Assembly: GCA_946800325.1 (NCBI GenBank)
Contig: OX326959.1
Coordinates: 14,104,862 to 14,168,861 of the forward strand
DNA length: 64,000 bases
Origin: Luzula sylvatica
Lineage: Eukaryota; Streptophyta; Magnoliopsida; Poales; Juncaceae
Reading direction: 5' to 3'
In this document: in pieces, positions 36,701 to 47,651 of the stretch
How the letters are laid out: every line of letters begins with the position of its first letter
Numbering within the stretch: the stretch's first letter is position 1
Translations under genes and position numbers: made by a program
Notes under the pieces: generated by a model
The model's input: only the letters and a program-made list of their open reading frames with translations
Database searches by the model: none
Told to the model about the DNA's origin: nothing

Positions 36701-37701
36701 TATATGTAGACGACATCTTGATCATAGGAAACGACATTCCGATGCTTACGGATGTTAAGAAGTATTTAAATACTCGTTTCGCTATGAAAGATTTGGGCGA
36801 GGCCGCTTATATATTAGGCGTGAGGATTTATAGAGATAGATCCAAGAAGTTACTCGGCTTGAGTCAAAGCACGTACATCGACAAAGTGTTGAAACGGTTT
36901 TCAATGCAAAATTCGAAGAAAGGACTTCTTCCAATGTCGAGTGGCATATCGTATTCTAAAGCTCAATGTCCGACATCGAGCGAAGATAAGAATGCGATGA
37001 GTATTGTTCCATACGCTTCGGCGGTTGGATCAATTATGTATGCCATGATTTGTACGCGCCCCGATGTGTCGTATGCATTGAGCGTCGTTTCGCGTTACCA
37101 ATCTAATCCAGGGGATATGCATTGGATCGCGGTTAAGAACATCCTTAAGTACTTACGAAGAACTAAGGATCAATTTCTAATTTATGGTGGAAAGACATCC
37201 GGGTTGGTCATCAATGGATATACCGACGCCAGTTTCCAAACATGTGTCGATGACTTTCGATCACAAAGCGGATACGTGTTTTGTCTAAATGGTGGAGCGG
37301 TAGTTTGGAAGAGTTCCAAACAACCCACGATAGCAGACTCTACAACTGAATCGGAGTATATTGCGGCTTCCGAAGCAGCAAAGGAGGCGGTTTGGATCAA
37401 GAAATTTGTGTCGGAGCTTGGTGTAGTCCCGAGCATCTCGGAACCTGTAGTTGTGTATTGCGACAATACGGGCGCAATAGCACAATCCAAGGAACCGAGG
37501 GCACATCACCGCTCCAAGCACATACTCAGAAAATTTCACTTGATCCGTGAGATTTTGCAAAGAAAGGATGTGATCATTGAGAAGATTGATACTGACAGGA
37601 ATGTTGCGGACCCGTTTACTAAGCCACTCTCGCAAGCTAAGCACGATTATCATGCGAAAGCTATAGGTTTGAGATACCTAGAGGAGGAAGAGAGTAGTTA
37701 G
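33730..37701 (+). CDS. Ty1/copia gag-pol polyprotein (element B)
   Basis: A single 1323-residue frame starting at ATG, with all copia parts in order. Gag comes first, with the CX2CX4HX4C zinc knuckle CFHCHKAGHWKRDC at residues 252-265. Aspartic protease follows (VLDTGCGTH, D302). The pre-integrase zinc region (WHCRLGHVNEKR) precedes the integrase core with catalytic D502, D565 and E601, the last two exactly 35 residues apart. Reverse transcriptase has QMDVKTAFLNG (D907) and YVDD at 992-995. RNase H has D1166, E1207 and D1245. No catalytic residue is missing and no frameshift separates gag from pol, as is usual in plant copia elements. It encodes all functions needed for reverse transcription and integration and may supply element A in trans. 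Confidence 0.97.
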   Translation: MSSSNTNTMSIRSTLEKDKLVGRNYFDWHRNLRIVLRQEGKSHVLDTELVEPGPDATAEEKAAFEKLKKDSNDVTCLMLACMDASLQKQFEDSDAHIIDVVLKEMFQEQERIERFSTLKELVNCKMPSGSSVSSHVLKVQALIDRLEKLGEKLSKIMQQDLILCALPPMFSPFVTNYHMHSMDKTIPELHGMLKNFESETLKSSGENRARVAGNVLTIQNKDRKRSKSKGGSAKKRSKPNKRGKEKSKDETCFHCHKAGHWKRDCKSYLEEVKKGKAVSATGLSGINVIEVNISTMTNWVLDTGCGTHICRNMQVLQNSRRLEKGEVDLRVGNGARVTAFAVGVVNLTLPNGLILVLNNCYYVPTLCKNIISVSKLANDGYEFVIRNNEFSICKDSLIYGNVLFENGLYVLDFDHGNNKSIYNVNAKRIKSKVDNRTFFWHCRLGHVNEKRIARLHKDGMLDSFELDSFGNCESCLLGKMTKAPFSKVGERSNDLLELIHSDVCGPMSIEARGGYRYFVTFTDDHSRYGYIYLMRTKAETFEKFKEFQNEVENQLGKKIKAIRSDRGGEYLSYEFEDHLKDCGIVPQWTPAGTPQWNGVSERRNRTLLDMVRSMMSQTSLPKSFWGFALETAAFLLNRIPSKSVHKTPYEMWFGNSPKLSFVKIWGCEAYVRKLISDKLEPKSEKCLFVGYPKETKGYYFYLPIENKVFVARRGVFLEEDFISRRVNGIEIDLEEIRDPQTNVEPMNADPISSNVEDPESSAQGAVRRSGRIRQEPIRYGFIVANDDEVEFIDDEPTSYREAMKSEDSDKWQTAMKSEIQSMYDNQVWNLINPPPGVKPVGCKWVFKKKTDMDGNVNTYKARLVAKGFKQIHGVDYEETFSPVAMLKSIRILLAISAYYDYEIWQMDVKTAFLNGNLEEDVYMTQPEGFVDSKSPNKVCKLQRSIYGLKQASRSWNIRFDEVIRDYNFVKNVEEPCVYKKVSGSRVVFLVLYVDDILIIGNDIPMLTDVKKYLNTRFAMKDLGEAAYILGVRIYRDRSKKLLGLSQSTYIDKVLKRFSMQNSKKGLLPMSSGISYSKAQCPTSSEDKNAMSIVPYASAVGSIMYAMICTRPDVSYALSVVSRYQSNPGDMHWIAVKNILKYLRRTKDQFLIYGGKTSGLVINGYTDASFQTCVDDFRSQSGYVFCLNGGAVVWKSSKQPTIADSTTESEYIAASEAAKEAVWIKKFVSELGVVPSISEPVVVYCDNTGAIAQSKEPRAHHRSKHILRKFHLIREILQRKDVIIEKIDTDRNVADPFTKPLSQAKHDYHAKAIGLRYLEEEESS

Positions 37702-38850
37702 TTATCTAAAACGATAGTTTCGTAGGACGAGATTAGTCTTATAGATTAGTAAATGTTGTATCACCCCAAACTTATCTTATAGTAATGCAATTTCAGAATT
37801 TTAAAATTTTTCATTTTTGCATCTATCTTATATGAAAATTGTGTGCTGGGTTGTGTAATATGATTGTTACATGAACCTTGATTTGAACTTGTGTGGACGT
37901 CGACATGGTTGAGGACCATGTGCAGCGAAACCGTCACACTTAAAGTGTCATTTCTAAACATCCCTAGTCGCGGATCAGCTTGCTTAAGAGAGAAGCATTT
38001 CTATTATTAGATAATAGACTGAACGCGTACACTAGTACGTTTGCCGAGGAGATGATTATGTTTTGCTAATCATGGGACAAAGGAGTTTGTCGAATCGGGA
38101 ACGTAGATATATGTTAGGTTACATGTATTGGATATGACCGAAGCCGCGAGACCATGACATGGTTTAGTCATTATAGATGGACTTGCGACGGATGGGGTTT
38201 TAGATTCTTCATACTTGAGGGGATCATTGATTGCGTTACGTGCGTAACACAATGCTTTGATATGATCTTACGCTCACCGTAACAGGGAGTTAAAAGGGTC
38301 ATCATTGGGTATTGTCCGAAACACGGAATTCAATGTGAGTCTCCAAGATAGGAATTGTTTATTCCGAAAGGAAGAGATATCTCTTAGGCGCCGCTCGATG
38401 AGTCGATTAACGAAAACTGTGGCCACAGTCAATGATATTAATGGTTAATATCGATTGAAATTTGTTAACTCAACTCGGAATCGGGGAATAAGTATAGTTA
38501 ATCAAATTATAAGGATGACTATTACCGTGCCTTTTGATTAACGGATATCGTAAACAAGAGAACTAGTAACCGCTATTCGAGATAGGCACAATGATCACAA
38601 TCATTTTTCGTTTAACATGGGTAGCTATGATGGAGTGACTAGATCCCGCTCATGAGCTTGTAGGCATTGGAAACAACCTACTGCCATCGTTAAGTCGAAC
38701 CTACATGGTCACACAACGAGTCGTACTAAGTCGGGCTTGATCATAAAATCGGCACATTGGATGTGCATAGCTTGGTATTTGATACGCGAGCTATATTCTC
38801 TAAAATCGTGCGTATTGGATATGCATGAGTACCTTTTAGGTAGATCTGAA
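37702..38850 (+). other. Element B long 3' noncoding region
   Basis: About 1.15 kb between the gag-pol stop and the polypurine tract, with no sense-strand open frame. Most of it (from about 37830) is very similar to 1961-2990 of element A. An antisense 60-codon frame (38070-38252) is shared by both elements but starts at a non-ATG codon and is probably chance. Confidence 0.75.
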
Positions 38851-38864
38851 ATTGAGTGGGAGAC
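38851..38864 (+). promoter_or_regulatory. Element B polypurine tract
   Basis: ATTGAGTGGGAGAC directly before the 3' LTR, the expected plus-strand primer. Confidence 0.85.
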
Positions 38865-39841
38865 TGAAAGAAATACAGTTTCGGATCAACCGTAAAAGTG
38901 TACACAAGGATAAACGAATGTAGTCGTACATTCGTGGCCATAACTTTCAGTGGGAAAATCCAATTAGAATGGTTCAAATTGGGTTAGATAGATATTGAGA
39001 TTATATACAACCTTCATATAGAAATATATTTCATATGAACGAAGTATAAGTGTCGTTTCTGTGAAATACCGAAAGGGTGCAACAGTATGACATACAGTTA
39101 GTAAAACAGTCATAACTTTTGCATACGAACTCCAATTGGGCTGGGCCAAATTGGGTTGTGTAGATAATAAGATTATCTACAACTTTCGTGTTGGTTGATT
39201 TTCTGTCAAAGAAATTTATCAATTTCGTCTGGACAGAATACTGAACAGGTTCATACAGTTTTCTGTGTGAAAGGGTGTATATTGGATATACATGCCTTTT
39301 GGCTAATCCTTATCCTATTAGGTATAAATAGGATTTTCTCTCTCATCTTCACTAAGGGAATTCAGAAGTAATTCAAAGCAATATTCTGCCCAAGACACAA
39401 GAAAAAGAGCAAATTCAGATTTGATCTTTTGTGAGTGAAAAGGCACGAAGAGAGATTAATAGAGAATCGATCGAGATCAAGCAAGTGCACCGATACATCG
39501 TCTAGGCAGGTGTATCCGTGTCCGGCGTCTTCCGACTCAAAGTGGATACGTGTGGAGGAGCAACACTTGGGGCTCTCCGTTGTGATCGAACCGAAGGATC
39601 GAAGAACGGGAACGAACGGTGAAGGACGCACGGTGTGGGACGCGCGTAAAGTCACCAACGTGACCGGAGGAATAGGAGGCAGCGATCAACCCTTCGTGTT
39701 CCATCAATTTGGAACTGGTATGGATCTAACCTTCTATTTGCATCGTACCCTCGAAGTCGTGGCGTGATCTCGGGAATCGGGGAACCGGACCGGGCCTACA
39801 TATCCGCTGCGCGGGCCCGGGGCCGGGGATATTCCCCTTCA
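38865..39841 (+). repeat. Element B 3' LTR
   Basis: 977 bp, with one visible difference from the 5' LTR (TTATATACAACC here, TTATCTACAACC there). Confidence 0.95.
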
Positions 39842-39846
39842 GCTCG
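39842..39846. repeat. Target-site duplication of element B, right copy
   Basis: GCTCG, identical to 31868-31872. Confidence 0.95.
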
Positions 39847-41170
39847 TATATACGAATACAAGTACACAAATACGAATATACGGACACGAATGCGAATATG
39901 AATACGAAATACGAATACGAAATACAAATACAAATAAAAGTACATATACAAACAATTCGATATATTTCAGAAATGAATACATGTTAATCATCATCATCAT
40001 CATCATCATCACGAAAATTCGGATACAAAATACAAAACACAAACAGCGAAAAAGATAAATACAAATGCAAATGAAAAAATATAAATGCAAGTGTGAATAC
40101 CAAATAAAATTACGGAGCACAAATACGAAATACATATACAAATACGAAATACCAACACGAGTACAAAATGCAAAAATGAAATATGATACGAAAACAAACA
40201 CAAACATAAGCACGAACACTAATACTATTGGAAATTAATAATTACGAATAACAAATAACAAATAACAAATTACGAAATATGAAATCACACAGATACTAAT
40301 ATGAATATGCGAATAAGAATAATCCACGAATACAATTACAAGAATACGAATATACGGACACGACTGCGAATATGAATACAAAATACAGATACAAATACAA
40401 GTAAAATACAAACAATTAGATATATTTCCGAAATGAAGAGATGTTAATTACAACAAACAATTTGATTGCACAACAAAAAACCATTGCACGCGTTATTAAA
40501 CAACAATACCCATTCCCAAACACAACAATTACAGAGAAAACAAAAAAAATGCCGCCTATACGAACTAAGAATAAATTGCAAATCGAAATAAAAATACGAA
40601 TACACATAAATTGAAATACGAATACGAATAATACATGAGTACATGAATATGAATCCACATACACGAATGCGAAAAGGAATACGAAACTCGAGTACGAAAT
40701 ACAATTAATTTACAAATAAAAAAGAAATACCAATACACATAAATTGAAATATGAATACGAAACAAGAAATGTGAATTATGAAATTTGAGTACGAAAATAA
40801 ATATGAAATACAAATGAGAAAACGAAAAACCAGTACGAGTACGGGATATGAATACAAATTCAAATAAAAACATGAATACGAATACGATTATGAATTAAGA
40901 ATTACGAATTATTCCTAAATCCTAAACCCTAAACCCCAAACCCTAGAACCTGAAAACCAAAGTCTAAAGTCTAATCCTAAACCCTAGATCGTAAACCCTA
41001 AACCATAAACATGAAATGCACAACATGAAATACAAAGTGGGAATACACGAAACACCAATACAAATACAAATAAAAATGCGAAATATGAAGTACGAACTAA
41101 GAATATACGAAAGACAAATATGAAATACAATACAAATACAAACACAAACAAAAATACAACTACAGTAACA
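39847..41170. repeat. TACGAA-like simple-repeat tract, right part
   Basis: Continuation of the tract at 30340-30950: degenerate AATACGAATACAAAT units over 1.3 kb, with a (CAT)n run near 39988-40012. Minus-strand frames rich in Phe, Val, Ile and Tyr are by-products of the repeat. Confidence 0.8.
40914..41010. repeat. Interstitial telomere-like repeats
   Basis: Two short clusters of CCCTAAA units (40914-40946 and about 40975-41010), the complement of the plant telomere repeat TTTAGGG, with substitutions. They lie inside the TACGAA-like tract. Confidence 0.75.
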
Positions 41171-41441
41171 CATTTGCCAATGATGTATAGAAAATAAACA
41201 AATTTTAAAGTAGGTACCGTTTAAATCTTCCAAGGAAGCCGGTTCTTGAATGATTCAAACAATTTTTACTTTAAAATTTATAAAAATCGCGATTTAGTGA
41301 GGCAAACACACCGTCGTAGCATTTTTTTGTCGTGGTCAAAGTGTTTCTTCTTTCGAACGCATTTGACTGCATTATTTTTTAATAATTGAAATTAGGTATT
41401 ATTGTAATTATTGTAATACACCTCATTATTAAAAGTTGGAT

Positions 41442-41523
<82 letters not shown>

Positions 41524-41729
41524 CAAACTAAATAATTAAGTACCAAAGAAAATGTAAGTACCAAAGTTGGGTAAAATGATATATATATACAATGTAAGCA
41601 AATATTTTTCTAATACCAATCTTTAACGTTCCTAAATACGTTGTTTTTTAGCACATGATTCGATTTATCGAAGATATACTCATCAAAACATAAAAATCAA
41701 AAGAAACTAAGAATTTTTTTACAATGATA
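41171..41729. other. AT-rich spacer with (TA)n(GA)n microsatellite
   Basis: A compound microsatellite lies at about 41449-41521: alternating TA followed by GA. No gene is seen. Confidence 0.6.
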
Positions 41730-41757
41730 CCCGCGCAAGGCGCGGGTACCACGCTAT
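41730..41757 (+). mobile_element. Degenerate Helitron-type 3' terminus (plus strand)
   Basis: A perfect GC-rich hairpin CCCGCGCAAGGCGCGGG (41730-41746) is followed by TACCACG and CTAT. Placement resembles Helitron ends, but the canonical final CTRR is altered to CTAT. The body would lie to the left; its 5' end was not found. Confidence 0.45.
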
Positions 41758-43208
41758 AATAAATAAAGTTTAGTAGCGAGTAGGGACTAGGAACAAATAC
41801 GATATTAACATTATTAAAGGAATAAATTTGTGATTGAAATGTTAAACAAGGATACACATGTAATTTCCCTAATTATTATTATTAATTATGATAATATTTA
41901 AAGTTTTTTAAGGTCAATATGATATTTTTACTTTGAGAAAGTCCGGATGCAGATAAATGTTACCGGTTATACAGTACGCTCCATTTGTCAATAAATATTC
42001 TTCCATGCAGTTAACGGTCTCATATAAATAAATACATAGTGACTAGTGTCTTCATTTCTTATCAAGCGAGATAACAATGGGGCCAGAATTTTTTTTCGAA
42101 ATTTGCAAGAAAACTAGAGGTTTGATTCTTTGTTTCTACTACTTGATTAATTCAGTAATTCTTCTTCGAATTGGCCAGGATTCTTCTTACAATTAAGCTA
42201 AATTTGCAGTAATTTTTTTTTCTACTACTTGATTAATTCAGTTTTCTGATTCTTTGTTTCCAGATCTTTTATACGATCTGTATATCACCGATGAGAGAGT
42301 GATTCTCACAAGCTTCACTTTTTTTTTTTTTTTTTGAGTTTTAAGCTGCACTTCTAATGGCGTGGTCAGTAAGCTTATTTATTAATTTTGTAATTTTTGC
42401 TAGGGATTTAAGTTATTATAGCTATGATATGGATTTATAGCAATATATGATCTGGATTTATTATGGAAGTATAACAATATTAATTCAAACCATTGGTCGT
42501 TATAAAAATATTGATAAGCACGTTGATTTCTTCCAATATTTTAATTCAGTTTTAGCGCGACTAAAATTATCTGATTCATAAGATTGTTGCAAACTAATTA
42601 CTCATTATATATAACACTAGATCATCACAAGATTTTCATGACTATCAAATGCATATGGTGTGAGCTCACGAATTATTCGTTGCTTAAAAAAAGGAAGGAC
42701 AAACAAGTATGTTTTTTTTTCCTTTTTTTTTCTCTATGTTATCTAATATAATATCTACTATCATTAGTAAAGATCAACAAGTATGTTAAATTGCGAGAAA
42801 ACTATTTATAATCGTACAAAATATGAAAGTTAAATCCATACCAACAACTAATAAAAACATGAACTTTATTTAATTATATAATATAATTTATATGTTAGAA
42901 ATGAATAAAAAAAATACTTCGTTTATTTAAATATTTTTATATGCACCATAATCTCTATTTATTAGTTAAATTCTTTGATAGTCATTGTAAATTCTTAGAT
43001 AGTCATATTTTAGATTCGGTTATGACCTTACCCTAATTTTGGGAGATTCACACATTACCGTACCCTTTCTAAAATATAAAATATTTATCCTTATAAAAAT
43101 TAAAAATATCATGTTACCTTTTTTATAAATTAAAAAATATCATGTTTATCGGGGAATTAGAATCATCTAATTTAGCCGTTAAAATTAACGATTAACATTT
43201 AAAACTAA
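41758..43208. other. AT-rich spacer, no gene recognised
   Basis: A short open stretch starting ATGGGGCCAG near 42076 could be a first exon, but no family is recognised. A sentence-like duplication of CTACTTGATTAATTCAG occurs near 42140 and 42225. Confidence 0.4.
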
Positions 43209-44650
43209 CTAGGAGAATACTCGCGCTACGCGGCGAGCATGTAAATTATGTTTTTCATTATAATATAATTATATATTTGTATGATAATATTAATAACATC
43301 ATCTTAAAACAAAGTTATTTGAATTGATTTATCTATGATTATTCATATGTTTTACAATTATTTTACATTATGATAACAAAAAATCTCATTTTTGTAATCA
43401 AATAATAATACACTTATATTTGTGTCATTGTATAATAATATATAAGAATAAGATATAATATAATTTTACGAAAAACGTAACAACAAAGATTATATCATTG
43501 TTCACAATATTTCATACAATATTAAGTATTAATATAATGAATCATACAACATATGTAGTAATACATTATTAATTATATATAGTAATAATTTTTAATGATT
43601 CAAATATCATGGCAAATATAAAATAATACAAAACTTTAAAGGGGAAGTAATTTAATAAATAATATCAATATTTAATTTATAATAAACATAAATATCACAT
43701 CATTTTTTTTATTTTACATTTTGTAAAATAACAATACAATTTGATAGGTGTTTATAAGTTAAAGAAGTTATTTAGATGGATAAACTTTTTTTAATTCTAT
43801 TATTTTTCAACAAAATTTGTTTGCTTAAAAACACAATAATCTACTTAGTATTATATGAGATTCTTATTGTTATAATTATCTAAAAAATAAATAATAATAT
43901 TTAAAAATTCTATTATGCAAATAAAATGCTTATAAAATATATTATGTACATGTGTATTTTTTTGCATTGTATTTTCTTACATAATATCTTTACAAATTGA
44001 AATTATGAAAAATTATATGTATGAACTATGCTAATATGGATGTCAAAATAAAGAGAAAAATAAAATGAATATATTCGATGGGTTTATAAAATTAAATTTC
44101 CAAAATAATACTAACATATGTTGTATTTTGTATAATATTACATATGAAATTATTAGTATTTTTATAAATAAACTTTTCATATTCCAATGCATTCACATTT
44201 GATCATATAATCTTATGTGAAATGTTAAACAATTGATTAGACTTGGTCTAATATGATTATAACCAATAATAATATGCCACATCAATAATGTTGATGATGT
44301 GGCTTTCTAAGAATGCTTAAAAGATGGTGTAAAATAATAACACATAAATGACTACACAAAATATGATCTTCAAAAAATCTAACAAAAAATTAATGATTGA
44401 GATTAAACCACATCATTACATCTAATGGTTCAAATTAATACTTAAAAATAATAATACAAAATGCATGTCTTAAATTATCAAATATCATATTAATGGATAT
44501 GATGAAGCCACATCACACAATCTAATGGTTAATAATCAAGATAAGAATGATGATGTGGCTTCATGAGAAGGCTCAAAGATAGGTGCAAAATAAGGGGGTG
44601 GGTTAATGTTCCATTATTCTTTGCATATTTATTCTTTCAAAAACCTAAAA
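43209..44650 (-). mobile_element. Helitron-like non-autonomous element (3' end certain, 5' end not)
   Basis: On the minus strand the hairpin CTCGCCGCGTAGCGCGAG is followed by TATTCTC and CTAG, then T: a good Helitron 3' end at 43209-43237. The AT-rich body extends right. It includes two spaced copies of a GATGATGTGGCTT stretch (about 44295 and 44550) and a segment shared with 9405-9830. No rolling-circle replicase or helicase frame is present. The right boundary is a guess. Confidence 0.55.
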
Positions 44651-44679
44651 TATCATAATTTTATTGTAAAATAAAAATA

Positions 44680-45130
44680 GGGTGACACTATTGCAAGATC
44701 CAACATGACTAAATTAATAGCGATTTTAATTTTTTTTTTATCAAATTATCACTATACCCCTATTTATGGTGATTGATATTTATTATACTTATATATTTTT
44801 ATTTATATCTTCCATGAATAATGCAAAAATATTTTTCCTAATATTATAAAAAATCAAATCTAACCAATATATATTATTTTTCATATTTAAATATATATGA
44901 CATGTTATAAACTTACAATTTAATTGTTTTTTTATGATGAAAAAAATTAAGAACAAAAATCTTTTTTATATGTGAAAGATTTTATTTGCATGATTTATGA
45001 AAAGTGATAAACTAATATAAGAATTATCAACCATCAATTCATCATTAACAGGAGTATAACGGTCATTTGATAAAATTTAATTGAAATCACTATCAATTTA
45101 ACCATGTTAGATCTTGTAATAGCGTCATCC
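44680..45130. mobile_element. Inverted-repeat MITE (451 bp), 8-bp target duplication
   Basis: TAAAAATA at 44672-44679 is repeated at 45131-45138. The ends are GGGTGACACTATTGCAAGATC and, in reverse, GGATGACGCTATTACAAGATC. The inverted arms can be followed for about 95 bp. The 8-bp duplication fits the hAT superfamily. No coding frame is present. Confidence 0.85.
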
Positions 45131-45138
45131 TAAAAATA

Positions 45139-45448
45139 TCGTATTTACCCTCTCAATTTTCAACACTATTTAATGGAGAAGAAAGTGAATAGTTTTCAGA
45201 AAATCATAATAGCATACTTTATATAAAACTGCATATCATATACTACACATATTAACAATAACCCATAATTAAACAATTAAACTACAAAGTTTGGTTTGGC
45301 TCAAAATTTTGATACGTGTTCATTATTAAGATTCTTTGTAAATTCGATCGTGTTATTTAATATGAAGAAGAAACAAATTACATTAGGTTTTATATATACT
45401 ACACTTTTACAAGTTCTCGCTATAAGTAGAAAATTAGGGGGATCTTTT

Positions 45449-45487
<39 letters not shown>
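45139..45487. other. AT-rich spacer with (TA)n microsatellite
   Basis: Alternating TA covers about 45450-45488. No gene is seen. Confidence 0.5.
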
Positions 45488-45492
<5 letters not shown>

Positions 45493-45660
45493 TTAGACAC
45501 CACGCACATATTACCCCGCATGGTACCCGCACCCGTATTAAATTTATCATACTCACTTTTTATGGAATCTAAATATCACATAAAGTTTCCAAAACAACCA
45601 TTGCGGGTATTGTAGCGGGTGAATAGTGCGGGGTAGGTAACATTACTGTATATATATAGC
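45488..45660. mobile_element. Possible small MITE
   Basis: Imperfect inverted ends: TATATATACAGT followed by an ACCCCGCA/ACCCGC cluster on the left, and their complement on the right (GCGGGT...GTGCGGGGT, ending ACTGTATATATA). It could also be a chance palindrome beside the TA microsatellite. Confidence 0.4.
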
Positions 45661-45689
45661 GTCCAAAAAAACTTAGTTTACAAAACTAG

Positions 45690-47440
45690 CATCAAACTTT
45701 CTCCAAAAGAACTAGCACTTTAACCAACTAGCTTGACAAAAGTAAAAAAACATTCGCCAAAAGATATGACGAAAATGCTTAATGTGGTGGGTTTAGAGAT
45801 GTTAACAGGGGTATAAAAACAATTAGGGCGTGTTTGCTAGGTCAGTTTTGTATAACAGCAGGAAACTCATAGTTGCAGGAAACCAATATATGAATATCAG
45901 GAAACTATGATAGCAGGAAAATGCGAAAACTACGAGTGTAGGATGTTTAAAAGGTGTTTGATGAAAATCCAGGATTGTTATTATTATTATTATTATTTCT
46001 AAATATATTTTAATTATTTTAAACCATGAAATAATACATGCATTTACATGCAATTGCACACAGAGCTTTTGTTACGATTATTTTAAACCATTAATTTATT
46101 GAGTACAAAAAAATCATGTGAAAAACACAAATTTAAATCATACTAATACCAATTACATGTGATAATTATATGATCAAAATACTTGTGATAAATATATCTA
46201 TAAAACTCTCGACAAAAATACATGTGATAATTATTAATTATATGACCAAAATACATGTTAATTATTTTCAAAATGTATAACTCTAAATCATACTAATATC
46301 AAATATCATTGATCTTCTTCCTAATCCAAAGTGCTCTTCTAACATAGTCGAATGTAAGAAAAGTCTCTCGAGCAATATTGATTTGATCCTGGTTTATGTC
46401 CTTTGAATTTCGGTCCGAAACTCCTTTGATCCAAATTCCACTAATAAAGATGTCAAATATGCCATTTGAATTTCGGTCCATTCGGCGCTGCCTATATCCT
46501 TTTCTTTTCCTGAAAATAAACAAGATTAAATAGTGTCGAAATATAATGAAATTGAAAAAGTTCAATAATACCAGAGCTAGGGTACTGACGCATATAAGCC
46601 CAAATATGCACATAATGCCCTTGATTAACACTATAATATGCACATAATGCTCCTAATTAAACTAACCAAAGCTCATTATCTAATTAGGAACTAATTGTGT
46701 TCCTAAATTACAACTATAAATAAAACAATAAAATATGCACATATAATGTCCCTAATTTCAGAATTACCAGAGCTAGGATTTTAGTTTAGTTGACACTCAA
46801 ATTTACTCAAATTATCAAGTCTATGGATATGTAAACTAACCAATTATACAACAATATTATCGATTAGGAGAAAACAATGAAGATTAAACTCAAAAGTACT
46901 AAAAACAATATCTAATTTGAGAAGAAAACAATGAAAATATCACCTTTTTGACGCTTGCTAGGAGCTCCGGATGTATCCACGGGTTCATGCTCTAAATTTC
47001 GTTTCATTTTACCATCCAATCAAAGTGATTCTCGTCGAAGAAATTTCTTGTGAGCGGAGAAAGAATAGTTGGAAGAAATGAAAAAGCGTGGAGGAAAAGA
47101 CAACAAGACTTCTCTCTCCAAAAATCCTCTCGGAGGTAAGTTTCAATAACCCCAGCTTTTCTATATGTTTTGGTTAGTATACTCAGTTTTGAGATACCAA
47201 AAGTACACTTCCTAATGGAGTACCGAACAACACAAAAATGAATTTGTAACTTCCTTGGATTCCTATGCAAACAGTGTCTCAAAACTGCATGTCCGAACAA
47301 CCCCTTAGTATATTTGCAAAACTAGCACTTTAACCAACTAGCTTGGCAAAAGTAAAAAAACATTTACCAAAAGATATGACGAAAATGCTTAAAGTGGATT
47401 TAGAGATGTTAAAGGGGGTATAAAAAAAATTAGTATATTC
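45690..47440. repeat. Duplicated segment of about 120 bp flanking a transposon
   Basis: 45710-45822 and 47322-47430 are near-identical direct copies (ACTAGCACTTTAACCAACTA, then AAAGATATGACGAAAATGCT). The transposon at 45826-47304 sits exactly at their junction, so it inserted in or beside a tandem duplicate. Confidence 0.8.
45826..47304 (-). mobile_element. PIF/Harbinger-like element, probably non-autonomous
   Basis: TTA flanks both sides (45823-45825 and 47305-47307), the duplication expected for PIF/Harbinger. The ends are GGGCGTGTTTGC and, in reverse, GGGGTTGTTCGG, each followed by a CAGTTTTG motif. On the minus strand, a short exon-like stretch near 46942-47007 (MKRNLEHEPVDTSGAPSKRQK) and a basic stretch near 46299-46500 (RRALWIRKKIND) may be remnants of the Myb-like second protein. 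No DDE transposase is seen. Confidence 0.6.
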
Positions 47441-47651
47441 AATGATGAAAAATCCTGAATTTGGTAATTTTTGCCAGGCCAAGGAGTGTTTATAGGGGTC
47501 TAAATGTGATCGTTCGCGACTAGTTCAATAAGAAAGCTAAAACATCGGTTTTATTGCTCCAAGAAATTTTTGATGTTATTAAATTTTGGAGCTTGGTTTA
47601 AATTGATGTAAACGTACTTGTAATATTACTACTTATAATAAATTAAGAGCC

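Larger units (their letters stand above)
31873..39841 (+). mobile_element. Ty1/copia LTR retrotransposon, apparently intact (element B)
   Basis: A 7969-bp element on the plus strand with 977-bp LTRs at 31873-32849 and 38865-39841, TG...CA ends and the perfect 5-bp duplication GCTCG. By eye the LTRs differ at a single site (C at about 32015 versus A at the matching place near 39005), so insertion was recent. A tRNA-Met primer site, one uninterrupted gag-pol frame and a polypurine tract are all present. It is related to element A (LTRs clearly homologous) and is the kind of element that could supply proteins to A. Confidence 0.97.

Noticed and set aside
39839..40873. Phe/Val/Tyr-rich open frames on the minus strand
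   Set aside because: They are translations of the TACGAA-like repeat and have no other coding signal.
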